Shown here: piece by piece, positions 1 through 7,031 of the stretch
Numbering within the stretch: position 1 is the stretch's first letter
How the letters are laid out: each line of letters opens with the position of its first letter
Source of the DNA: Candidatus Segatella violae
GTDB lineage: Bacteria > Bacteroidota > Bacteroidia > Bacteroidales > Bacteroidaceae
DNA length: 22,599 nucleotides
Reading direction: 5' to 3'
Assembly: GCA_002440225.1 (NCBI GenBank)
Contig: DJSH01000091.1
Coordinates: 1 to 22,599 of the forward strand
Program-made: the position numbers and the translations under genes
The notes under the pieces: generated by a model
Told to the model about the DNA's origin: nothing
Seen by the model: only the letters and a program-made list of their open reading frames with translations
The model's database searches: none

Positions 1-73
1 CACACACTTTTGCAGGTGACCCTTTTCTTTCCCTTGGCAAGACCCAAGGAGCAACTAATAAAGCAAGAAAAGA

Positions 74-880
74 TTACACTTTGATTCGAATATACGTTCT
101 GTCGTCGAAGCTTTGATTCCCCTCCACGATGCCCTTGGTTGCGATAAAGTACTTGATGTTCTGAGGGTCGTTGGCGATTTGCTTAGCCAATGCCTCCTCG
201 CTCTCAGCGAGTGTTGGCTTGAGGAAAGGGTAGCCATCGCTAGCCAAAACTACCATTGAAGAATCAGATTCGGATGCTGTTAGAACGCCAAGTGCAACAA
301 CCCTTACCCCCTCACGATAGATAGGAAATCCATCAATGACGGTATAAGTCTTGTTCTGCCCCTCCAACATCGCTCTTACCAACAACGGTTCTATCTGCTT
401 ACGAGCCTCAGCTGGCGACATTCCCTGCTGAATCAACTCCACTCGCTTCTGGGCAATCTTCTCCTCGTATGGTTTCCCATTCTCATAGAGTTTTCCACCA
501 ATGATGGCTTGGCAGTCACCCACCATCCAGACCTCTTTCCTTGCCCGGCTATAAAGGATAGCCGAAGCCGTGAGTCGTTCCTCGGGATGTTGTGCCAACC
601 GTTCCGCCACACCCAGTGGCTGATACACCTTATTATATAGACACTCCGTCACCTCCTGACAGAAGTCATCCACAGACGCATCCGCCTTCAGTTGCTCTCG
701 AATATATTCCGAGATGAGCAGCATGGCGTATCGCCCATTCTTCATGTCGGGATTGAGATGCTTGGGAGTCTTGCTCGTACTCCCATCAATCACTGCGATG
801 AAATCGTCGGTCACGACCATTCCATCCTCACAAGCCTCCTGGCTCTTTTTGCCTACTATCTTACATTCAATTATCTTCAT
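74..880 (-). CDS. PP2C-like serine/threonine phosphatase domain protein
   Basis: A 268-aa single-domain protein with the acidic metal-binding motifs of PPM/PP2C phosphatases in the expected order: D19-G20, D32-G33-S, G121-D122-C, S214-D215-G216, and D259-D260 followed by R-T-Y near the C-terminus. These aspartates normally hold the Mn/Mg ions that activate water to remove phosphate from Ser or Thr. No signal peptide or membrane segment is visible, so it is probably cytoplasmic. A helical stretch around residues 136-172 is an insertion relative to the minimal fold. It stands alone, with no kinase or FHA partner in view, so the substrate is unknown. The start gives M-K-I-I, with AT-rich sequence upstream as is usual in Bacteroidota. 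The family call is reasonably sure. Activity and target are inference. Confidence 0.75.
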   Translation of the reverse strand: MKIIECKIVGKKSQEACEDGMVVTDDFIAVIDGSTSKTPKHLNPDMKNGRYAMLLISEYIREQLKADASVDDFCQEVTECLYNKVYQPLGVAERLAQHPEERLTASAILYSRARKEVWMVGDCQAIIGGKLYENGKPYEEKIAQKRVELIQQGMSPAEARKQIEPLLVRAMLEGQNKTYTVIDGFPIYREGVRVVALGVLTASESDSSMVVLASDGYPFLKPTLAESEEALAKQIANDPQNIKYFIATKGIVEGNQSFDDRTYIRIKV

Positions 881-915
881 TCGAATAAAATTTTATTTTC
901 ATTTATCTGAAAAAC

Positions 916-929
916 TATCATACATGATA
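916..929. promoter_or_regulatory. Short palindrome upstream of the PP2C-like gene
   Basis: TATCAT and ATGATA are separated by AC, forming a perfect 6+6 inverted repeat about 36 bp upstream of the phosphatase start. It could be an operator or a chance AT-rich palindrome. No clear TAnnTTTG box was found beside it. Confidence 0.2.
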
Positions 930-961
930 CCTGTGACACAATAAGGCTATCATATAAATGC

Positions 962-1078
962 AAAAATGGAAAGGTTATCTCGGATGATATGAAGGAGAAG
1001 CCAAAGTGGTATAAGACCGCCGACATGGCGAACATCTATCAGAACGACCATGTGGAAAATGTGACGTTCAGCAAGTAA
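962..1078 (+). pseudogene. C-terminal remnant resembling a GH28 pectinase
   Basis: One plus-strand frame reads as a coherent 38-residue protein end from about position 962 to a TAA at 1076-1078. It begins K-N-G-K-V-I-S-D-D, runs through W-Y-K-T-A-D-M-A, and ends V-E-N-V-T-F-S-K. The composition is typical of coding DNA, and the ending resembles the C-termini of Bacteroidota GH28 polygalacturonases. That match is from memory. The frame has no plausible start and nothing recognisable 5' of about 960, so the rest of the gene has been lost. It lies head-on against the CPBP gene and shares the terminator hairpin at 1077-1114. Confidence 0.45.
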
Positions 1079-1114
1079 CAATAAAGGCTGCCTCGTAAGG
1101 TAGCCTTTATTGTT
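1077..1114. terminator. Bidirectional terminator-like hairpin
   Basis: A perfect 13-bp inverted repeat (AACAATAAAGGCT at 1077-1089 and its complement at 1102-1114) has a 12-nt loop. The AT-rich base supplies T-rich sequence on both strands. It overlaps the stop codon of the minus-strand CPBP gene and follows directly on the stop of the plus-strand GH28-like remnant. Confidence 0.7.
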
Positions 1115-1940
1115 ATGCTTTCTTCAACCTCATCATCATCTGGATGAAACTTGGTATCAAGATACAGAGGGAGAAACCTACGGCGTAATACATCGTCTTC
1201 TCATCGCCATGGAAGAGGTCGATGAGCTTGCCATCGCTCTGTGGGGCGATATTGGTAAGGATGTAAGCCATCGTATTGTTGACCCAGTGCATCAAGATGC
1301 CTGGCACGAGACTCTTGGTGCGATAATACATCCAACCCAAGAGCAGACCCATCAAGAGGGCGTTGACAAACTGGGCTGCATTGCCATGAGCTACACCAAA
1401 GATGGCAGCGGAAATCAGAATAGCTGCCCAATGGTTCTTCTTGCTCATCATGCCCAGCAAGGTACGGAGGATGGCTCCACGGAACACGATTTCCTCTGCC
1501 AATGGAGCTAGAATGCCAACTGCCACATAGCCCCAAGGTTCCTTCATCAAGCTCTCGAACACCCTGGATGTATTCGCATCCATCTCCAAACCTAGATGCT
1601 CATAGGTGAACTCCAAAGGGATGATGGCACCCAACGTAAAGAGGGCTACCCAAAGAAGCGTAATCCAAGGCTTGGAAAGCAAGTATTCACGAGTAAGTGG
1701 TGTCCACTTCGTCTTCAGGAAGATGACGAGCGTGATGATGTTGCTAAACACGGTAGTCAATGCCAAGAGCACCGGATTGGCACCAGAAAGCATTATATTC
1801 AACACACTTGTGTAGCCTTCATGCTTCACTCCTGCCCAAATGCCGGCACCTGCATAAGTCACGGCTATTTGGACCACTACAAATATAATAATGTATAGGA
1901 TTACATCCAATATACCTTTCTTCAAATTAATCTTTCCCAT
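1113..1940 (-). CDS. CPBP family intramembrane glutamic endopeptidase
   Basis: A 275-aa polytopic membrane protein with hydrophobic segments near residues 10-30, 57-76, 91-110, 137-147, 172-190, 193-208 and 253-270. The CPBP (Rce1-like) signature motifs are all present: E149-E150 with R154 (E-E-I-V-F-R-G), F181 with H185 (F-G-V-A-H), and H218 with N222 (H-W-V-N-N). In this family the glutamate and histidines form the active site facing the membrane interior. Bacterial members cleave membrane or secreted peptides, and some act in immunity to bacteriocins. The substrate here cannot be told from context. It is downstream of ribF on the same strand with a 94-bp gap, so weak co-transcription is possible. 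It ends in a strong hairpin. Confidence 0.88.
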   Translation of the reverse strand: MGKINLKKGILDVILYIIIFVVVQIAVTYAGAGIWAGVKHEGYTSVLNIMLSGANPVLLALTTVFSNIITLVIFLKTKWTPLTREYLLSKPWITLLWVALFTLGAIIPLEFTYEHLGLEMDANTSRVFESLMKEPWGYVAVGILAPLAEEIVFRGAILRTLLGMMSKKNHWAAILISAAIFGVAHGNAAQFVNALLMGLLLGWMYYRTKSLVPGILMHWVNNTMAYILTNIAPQSDGKLIDLFHGDEKTMYYAVGFSLCILIPSFIQMMMRLKKA

Positions 1941-2034
1941 CGATATTATAATTAAAAATTAAGAATTAAGAATTTTCCTGCTAGGCGTTCTGCGGATTTG
2001 CAATCAGCAACAAAGAAGGATGGAAGCAACAAAA

Positions 2035-3009
2035 CTATCTTTCTGCTTCCTTGTCGAAGAGACTTAGCACAGTCTCTTCATCCTCCTTCAGTTGCAACGC
2101 CAACTCCTCTGGACCATCAAATTTCCGTTCTCCTCTGATTCGCTTCACGAAACTGACGAGGAGCAACTGATTGTAGATGTCGCCATCAAAGTTGAAGATG
2201 TGCGTCTCCAGTGTTATCCCCTTGCCATTGAAGGTTGGTCGGGTGCCGATGTTCATCATGCCATGTTTCCACACCACCGTATTTTCCATACGAGCATTTA
2301 CCGCATACACCCCCGGGGCAGGAATCAGCTGTCCGAAGTGGGACATGTCGAGATTAGCAGTCGGGAATCCCAACTTGCGCCCCTCATGATAGCCATTCAC
2401 CACCTTTCCGATGATGGTGTAAGGATAGCCTAAGCATCTGTTCGCCATCTCTATCTCGCCTTCCTTGAGGAAGGAGCGAATCACGGAAGAGGAAATATTG
2501 ATGCCGTCTATTTGGAACGCCTCGTTCTTGATGACCTCGATGCCCATCTCCTCGCCATAGCGCACGTAATCGTCGAAGGTATCCGCCCGATTATGCCCGA
2601 ACCGATGGTCGTAGCCGATGAAGAGCTTCTTCACGTTGAGATGGTCATGGAGCACCTGCTGCATAAACTCACGAGCCGAGAGCGCAGCCATCTGTCGGTC
2701 GAAATGCAACACCACGGCATTGTCCACCTCCGTCTTGGAGAGCAAGAGGAGCTTGGAGTCGAGCGTACTGAGCATCTCAGGCTGGTAATCACTCTGGAGC
2801 ACCTTGCGAGGATGCTCATCAAAGGTTATCACCGTAGAAGCCAAGCCGTCTTGTCGGGCAGTATCCACCAAATGACGAATCAAGAACTGGTGCCCCCGAT
2901 GCACACCATCAAAGAATCCGATGGTAGCAACACAAGCCTGCAACTGCATCCCATCTGGTGCAGCGGCAGCCTTGAGCCTATCATTCATATTATAATATAC
3001 TGTCTTCAT
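2035..3009 (-). CDS. ribF: Bifunctional riboflavin kinase / FAD synthetase RibF
   Basis: A 324-aa protein of normal RibF length. The N-terminal FMN adenylyltransferase domain carries the nucleotidyltransferase motif G-F-F-D-G-V-H-R-G-H at residues 31-40, G-Y-D-H-R-F-G at 132-138 and S-S-S-V-I-R at 173-178. The C-terminal riboflavin kinase domain carries L-G-F-P-T-A-N-L at 213-220, N-I-G-T-R-P-T-F at 253-260 and the catalytic glutamate in L-E-T-H at 267-270. It phosphorylates riboflavin to FMN, then adenylylates FMN to FAD in the cytoplasm. It lies 60 bp downstream of the calcium ATPase gene on the same strand and may be co-transcribed with it. No truncation or odd residue is seen. Confidence 0.96.
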   Translation of the reverse strand: MKTVYYNMNDRLKAAAAPDGMQLQACVATIGFFDGVHRGHQFLIRHLVDTARQDGLASTVITFDEHPRKVLQSDYQPEMLSTLDSKLLLLSKTEVDNAVVLHFDRQMAALSAREFMQQVLHDHLNVKKLFIGYDHRFGHNRADTFDDYVRYGEEMGIEVIKNEAFQIDGINISSSVIRSFLKEGEIEMANRCLGYPYTIIGKVVNGYHEGRKLGFPTANLDMSHFGQLIPAPGVYAVNARMENTVVWKHGMMNIGTRPTFNGKGITLETHIFNFDGDIYNQLLLVSFVKRIRGERKFDGPEELALQLKEDEETVLSLFDKEAER

Positions 3010-3069
3010 CTATTAATAATCTTACTTGCTTGCGAATCTTTGCGAGAAACACATCAGCTTGCTTACAAT

Positions 3070-5724
3070 TTACTTGCGATGCAATCGCTTGATGCCTCGC
3101 CACAATTCTCCTGCCCACAGCACTACCGAGGTAGAGGCTATGATAATCGCCCACTCCGAGAGTGACAATGGCACGGTGCGGAACATCTCTCCACCGAAGG
3201 TCACGATAATCCACTGACCGAAGAAGATAATGGCTAGCACGAGTATCATGCCCTTATCTTGCAAGAAGTGGCGGAAGGCGGAATGATTGCTGCCCAGTGC
3301 CTTGGCATTGAAGAGGTTCCAGAACTGTATCATCACGAAGGTGGTAAAGAACCAAGTCAACTCATGGGTATCTACCCCACCCTTGCCTCTGCGCTCGCAA
3401 TAAACGAGGAAGGCAAACATCATGAGGAAGAACACAATGCCACAGAAGAGGATGCCCCAACCGATAGGCTTGGTGATGATGAAGTCTGTTGCCTTGCGGG
3501 GCTTGTCCTTCATCACCTCGTGAGATGGAGGGAGCGAAGCCAAGGCAAGAGCCGCAAAAGTATCCATAATCAGGTTAATCCAGAGTATCTGTGTCACCGT
3601 AAGAGGCATCTCCGTACCCAGCACCGAGCCACCCAATACTAGCAGCAAGGCAGCCACATTGACCACCAACTGGAAGAAGAGGAAGCGCTGGATGTTGCGA
3701 TAGAGCGAACGGCCCCACATCACGGCATTGGCGATAGACTTGAACGAATCGTCGAGCAAGGTCATGTCCGAAGCCTCCTTGGCAACGGATGTGCCCGAGC
3801 CGAGCGACAAACCTACATGGGCATAGTGGAGGGCAGGGGCATCGTTGGTACCATCTCCCGTCACGGCAACCACCTCGCCACGTTTCTGGAGCATAGCCAC
3901 CAGTCGCTGCTTGTCGGTAGGACGGGCACGACTCATCACTCGGATGTCCTTGGCACGTTCGTAAGCCTCCTCATCCGAGAGGGCTTCCCATTGCTCGCCG
4001 GTAATCATCTGCTCGTCGAGCGAAGTCATCTCGCCATCGGCACCGATGTTCTCCGTTTCATCCTCAAACACACCTATCTGCTTGCCTATCTCCATGGCAG
4101 TGGCTGCGGTGTCGCCCGTCACTACCTTCACCTCGATACCAGCCTGGCGACATTCCTGCACGGCAGCAGGGACATCAGGACGGATTGGGTCGTTGATGGC
4201 AGCAATAGCTTGAAGTGACAAGTCGGTATCCTTTGCAACTTGCTCAAAAAGAGCTTTCGCATCAACAGAAATTGCCGTATGAGCTGCTTTATCTGAGTTA
4301 TTTCCTACATTTATCTTTTTATAGGCAAAAGCGAGCGTTCGCATCGCCTTATGCTGCCAGCCTTCGAGTTCTTCCTGCACCTGCTTCTGCATCTTCTCAT
4401 CCATCTGGCACTTCTTCATCACAATCTCAGGAGCACCCTTCACGAAGAGATAGCTTTCACCATTCACCTCGGCGAGCGTAGCCATCAGCTTGCGCTCGGT
4501 AGAGAAAGGCAACTGCTTGATGACCTTGAATTGCTTGCGCAAGGCTGCATAGTCCTTGCCATGGTCGTGGAGCCAAAGCAAGAGAGCCGACTCGGTAGGG
4601 TTTCCGATAGCCTTACCCTCATTGAGTTCTGCGGTAGAGTTGAGGGCGATGGCAGTATCGAGCAGAGCCTCATCGCCACTCTTCATCTCCAGGCTACCCA
4701 CCTGCATTTGGTTCTGGGTCAGCGTACCCGTCTTGTCGGTGCAAATCACGGTCACGGCTCCCATCGTCTCACAGGCATGAAGCTTGCGAACAAGGTTGTT
4801 AGACTTCAGCATTCTTCGCATATTGAGTGCCAAGGAGAGAGTCACTGCCATCGGCAAGCCCTCTGGTACAGCCATCACGATGAGCGTAACCGCCATCATG
4901 AAGTAGTTCAACACGATTTCCGCCATATAGAAATAGTCCTTGCCGCCCCATGCTGGGTTGGTAAGAATATCATGCACGAGGAAGATAACAAAGGCTGCAA
5001 CCGAAACGACGGAGCCCACCTTGGAAATCATCTTCGCCAACTTGTCGAGTTGCACATAGAGCGGAGTCTGAACAGCTGTCTGCTCCGTACTCTTCTGAGC
5101 CACCTTTCCTATCTCTGTGGCATCGCCTACGGCAGTAACCACAAACTCGCCACGACCATTCATCACCATAGTGGAACGGAGCACCACATTAGGAGGATAA
5201 GCTCCGTCGCCCGTTTCTTGCAATGTCTTTTCGGCGATTGGTTCACCTGTCAGAGCCGACTCATTGATATGCAAGTCAGTGACCGTAACCAGCTTACCAT
5301 CGGCTGGCACCTCGTCGCCCACCTCTATCAGCACCACATCGCCTACCACGACATCGTGACGAGGAATCTCCATCACCTTGCCATTGCGGCGCACCTTGAC
5401 AGGCTGCTCCTCGCCAAGGGCTGTGAGTACATCAAACTTCTTGGCGGCATCACGCTCAAAGCAGAAGCCCACGGTAGTGGCAAGGAAAACCGCCACGAAG
5501 ATACCGATGGTCTCCATGAAGTTCTTTTCGATGAAGGCAAGAACCAAGGAAACAAACGCCGCCACGAGCAGAATCTGGATAATGGGATCACGATACTTAT
5601 CCAAATAGAGTTTCCATAATGAAGTACGTTGCGGAGGCGTCAGGACATTGCGTCCATACTGCTCTCGGCTTTGCTTAACTTGTTCGTCGGTCAAACCGAA
5701 ATTCACATTTTTATCTTTTTCCAT
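3070..5724 (-). CDS. Calcium-translocating P-type ATPase, PMCA type
   Basis: An 884-aa P-type ATPase with every core motif. The actuator A-L-T-G-E-P is at 157-162 and the M4 ion-site P-E-G-L-P at 287-291. The phosphorylation motif D-K-T-G-T-L-T has its aspartate at 330. The nucleotide-binding K-G-A-P-E is at 429-433, T-G-D-T-A at 536-540 and the hinge T-G-D-G-T-N-D-A-P at 622-630. The M6 segment N-L-I-M-D with the M4 P-E-G-L pattern is typical of PMCA-type calcium pumps (TIGR01517-like). Hydrophobic pairs near 46-88, 235-290 and several after 690 fit ten membrane helices. It should export Ca2+ from the cytoplasm at the cost of ATP. Other divalent cations are possible, but the motifs favour calcium. 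A TATCTTTG box lies upstream. Confidence 0.93.
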   Translation of the reverse strand: MEKDKNVNFGLTDEQVKQSREQYGRNVLTPPQRTSLWKLYLDKYRDPIIQILLVAAFVSLVLAFIEKNFMETIGIFVAVFLATTVGFCFERDAAKKFDVLTALGEEQPVKVRRNGKVMEIPRHDVVVGDVVLIEVGDEVPADGKLVTVTDLHINESALTGEPIAEKTLQETGDGAYPPNVVLRSTMVMNGRGEFVVTAVGDATEIGKVAQKSTEQTAVQTPLYVQLDKLAKMISKVGSVVSVAAFVIFLVHDILTNPAWGGKDYFYMAEIVLNYFMMAVTLIVMAVPEGLPMAVTLSLALNMRRMLKSNNLVRKLHACETMGAVTVICTDKTGTLTQNQMQVGSLEMKSGDEALLDTAIALNSTAELNEGKAIGNPTESALLLWLHDHGKDYAALRKQFKVIKQLPFSTERKLMATLAEVNGESYLFVKGAPEIVMKKCQMDEKMQKQVQEELEGWQHKAMRTLAFAYKKINVGNNSDKAAHTAISVDAKALFEQVAKDTDLSLQAIAAINDPIRPDVPAAVQECRQAGIEVKVVTGDTAATAMEIGKQIGVFEDETENIGADGEMTSLDEQMITGEQWEALSDEEAYERAKDIRVMSRARPTDKQRLVAMLQKRGEVVAVTGDGTNDAPALHYAHVGLSLGSGTSVAKEASDMTLLDDSFKSIANAVMWGRSLYRNIQRFLFFQLVVNVAALLLVLGGSVLGTEMPLTVTQILWINLIMDTFAALALASLPPSHEVMKDKPRKATDFIITKPIGWGILFCGIVFFLMMFAFLVYCERRGKGGVDTHELTWFFTTFVMIQFWNLFNAKALGSNHSAFRHFLQDKGMILVLAIIFFGQWIIVTFGGEMFRTVPLSLSEWAIIIASTSVVLWAGELWRGIKRLHRK

Positions 5725-5774
5725 TTTCTAAGAGAAATACTTCTTCCTACTTTTAATATGCTTCTTGTTTCAAA

Positions 5775-5796
5775 GTACGCACCTGAATGTACGCAC
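5775..5796. repeat. Direct repeat GTACGCAC in the ATPase leader
   Basis: GTACGCAC occurs at 5775-5782 and again at 5789-5796, a 14-bp period, directly followed by GTGCGCG, which can pair with the repeats. The pair lies between the putative promoter box (5817-5824) and the ATPase start, so in the transcript it is in the 5' untranslated region. It may be a regulator site or RNA hairpin. Confidence 0.3.
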
Positions 5797-5816
5797 ACGT
5801 GCGCGAATGATGGGTG

Positions 5817-5824
5817 CAAAGATA
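5817..5824 (-). promoter_or_regulatory. Putative -7 box for the calcium ATPase gene
   Basis: Read on the minus strand this is TATCTTTG, a perfect match to the Bacteroidota -7 consensus TAnnTTTG, about 95 bp upstream of the ATPase start. I see no good -33 TTTG at the usual 19-bp distance, so the assignment rests on one box. Confidence 0.45.
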
Positions 5825-5949
5825 CGGCAAAATTCTGATTTATCTCTAGTTATTGTTATTAATTTATATGAAAATCGTTCATTAAAACTCTCATCCCCAC
5901 CATTTTTAGCTACAAAAATATAGCCAAGGAAAAGATTTTCCCGAAAATA

Positions 5950-5981
5950 TTTGGTTATTTGCCAAAAAGCTAGTATCTTTG
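5950..5981 (+). promoter_or_regulatory. Promoter of the tRNA gene
   Basis: TTTG at 5950-5953 and TATCTTTG at 5974-5981 match the Bacteroidota -33/-7 consensus with 20-bp spacing. The box ends 25 bp before the mature tRNA 5' end, leaving a short leader for processing. Confidence 0.7.
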
Positions 5982-6005
5982 CAGTCGAATTTGCAATAAA
6001 TTCTC

Positions 6006-6079
6006 GGACTTGTAGCTCAGTTGGTTAGAGCAACAGACTCATAATCTGGAGGTCCTAGGTTCAAGCCCTAGCTGGTCCA
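6006..6079 (+). tRNA. tRNA with CAU anticodon (probably elongator tRNA-Met)
   Basis: A 74-nt cloverleaf. The acceptor arm is GGACUUG with CUGGUCC, the D stem GCUC/GAGC, the anticodon loop CUCAUAA with CAU at positions 34-36, and the T stem CUAGG/CCUAG with loop UUCAAGC. The discriminator is A and CCA is not encoded. It lacks the C1:A72 mismatch and the GGG/CCC anticodon stem of initiators, so it is elongator Met or the lysidine-modified Ile2. The D-arm sequence fits elongator Met better, but this is not certain. A U6-U67 mismatch in the acceptor and A27-G43 in the anticodon stem are slightly unusual. It has its own promoter and terminator. Confidence 0.9.
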
Positions 6080-6094
6080 CGTACAAAAAATCGG

Positions 6095-6127
6095 CAGTTA
6101 AGCATCATCGCTTAACTGTTTTTTTTT
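6095..6127 (+). terminator. Intrinsic terminator of the tRNA
   Basis: A perfect 9-bp stem (CAGTTAAGC at 6095-6103, complement at 6110-6118) with a 6-nt loop is followed at once by nine T residues. It begins 15 bp after the tRNA. Confidence 0.92.
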
Positions 6128-6245
6128 GTTTCTCAGAGTTCACTCACTCCTGCTCATTTTGTTCCAATTACAATGCAAGAAAACGAGAGGCAAGAATGTA
6201 AAATCGAACCGAGAGCCTAGCCAAATGTACGGTATCAGTTAGACT

Positions 6246-6297
6246 TTTTGATTTTTCCAACTAGAAAAAAATATTTTCCTAATTGGGAAAATCAAAA
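6246..6297. repeat. 19-bp inverted repeat hairpin
   Basis: Arms at 6246-6264 and 6279-6297 pair over 19 positions with one wobble and one mismatch. The loop is a 14-nt A/T tract. It has no flanking gene to terminate, because the tRNA terminator lies 120 bp upstream. It may be a small mobile or structural repeat. Confidence 0.5.
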
Positions 6298-6407
6298 CAT
6301 AAACTCCAAAACTGGCTCAAAGGGGCTTTGTAGAGAAGAGGCTATGGGGGATTTTTGAGGAAATTGCAAGGACAATTGGCGGAGTGTCCAGAATCGCATT
6401 TCCAGAC

Positions 6408-6576
6408 CTCAGTGTCTCAGTCTCAGTTGAAAATAAATGTCACATTTCATATTCAAACCCGCTTCTTACACTCTTATAACTTATTAATAATTAATTAGTT
6501 ATATATAATATAATAATAAAAGATAGAAAAAAGCACCCTCTTAAAAAACAACTGAGACACTGAGACTGAGACGCTC
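6408..6576 (+). repeat. Palindromic AT-core element, copy R1 (TGAGAC arms)
   Basis: Imperfect inverted arms of 22 nt or more (6408-6429 and 6549-6576) are built from repeated TGAGAC/ACTGAGAC units. They enclose about 120 bp that contains ATGTCACA, then ACCCGCTT, then a core reading CTTATAACTTATTAATAA and TTAGTTATATATAATAT. The same arms and interior blocks, in the same order, occur inverted at 17501-17660. No ORF lies inside. The arms could form a long stem or act as iterons. Confidence 0.75.
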
Positions 6577-6590
6577 AAACAAATGCGAAT

Positions 6591-6748
6591 CTTCCAATTC
6601 CAATTCTTCCAATTAAATTTTCGAGGCTTCCATTTCCATATATATTATATATAACTAACTAATTAATAAGTATTTATAGAGTCTCTAAAAAGGGAATCGG
6701 CAGAACCATACCTCTTTTGGAATATTGGAAGAACTGGAATATTGGAAG
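6591..6748. repeat. Palindromic AT-core element, copy R3 (CTTCCAAT arms)
   Basis: Arms at 6591-6614 and 6721-6748 are inverted copies built from repeated CTTCCAAT/TTCCAATT units. They enclose an AT core (TATATATAACTAACTAATT, AATAAGTATTTATAG) very like the core of R1 and R2, in the orientation of R2. The arm sequence is unrelated to the TGAGAC arms. It begins 14 bp after R1 ends, with the core pointing the other way. Confidence 0.65.
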
Positions 6749-6832
6749 ATGCCCCGCCCCTAAGCCACTTTCTCTAAAAAGCAAAAAATCTCAGTTGAAT
6801 CACTGCAGAATCACACTTTTCACTCGCTTTTC

Positions 6833-6863
6833 ATTGTTTTGTAACAATTAAGTCGTACCTTTG
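6833..6863 (+). promoter_or_regulatory. Promoter of the alkaline phosphatase gene
   Basis: ATTG at 6833-6836 and TACCTTTG at 6856-6863 are separated by exactly 19 bp, matching the Bacteroidota sigma-ABfr consensus. This leaves an untranslated leader of about 160 nt before the phosphatase start. Confidence 0.65.
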
Positions 6864-7031
6864 CACACGATTTAGTTGAAACGTTTATCCGTCTCAGTAA
6901 TCAGAAAATTCAAGAAATCATGTCTCATATCTAGAAAATGAGAGTTTCAATAACAGGAACATTATCAAAATTCAAGAATTGAGACAGCATCAAGACAGAA
7001 GAATTGAAACATCATTAAAACAATAAGAAAA

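Larger units (their letters stand above)
6128..6832. other. Gene-free stretch rich in inverted repeats
   Basis: About 0.7 kb without any credible reading frame on either strand. It holds a 19-bp hairpin (6246-6297) and two elements with inverted repeat arms and AT-rich cores (6408-6576 and 6591-6748), described separately. The rest (6298-6407 and 6749-6832) shows nothing I recognise. Its position just after a tRNA gene is where integrated elements often lie, but no integrase or att duplication is visible. Confidence 0.6.

Noticed and set aside
32..50. CCTTGG/CCAAGG hairpin at the left edge as terminator of the PP2C-like gene
   Set aside because: The stem is only six base pairs and there is no T-run after it on the minus strand.
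4351..5619. Long plus-strand open frame opposite the calcium ATPase gene
   Set aside because: It is antisense to a fully motif-supported gene. The translation is His/Leu-rich with no domain pattern, which is typical of a shadow frame.
6006..6079. Initiator tRNA-Met
   Set aside because: The first base pair G1-C72 is intact and the GGG/CCC anticodon-stem signature is missing.
6408..6748. Insertion sequence or retron in the gene-free region
   Set aside because: There is no transposase or reverse transcriptase frame in or next to the stretch. The elements are too short to be autonomous.
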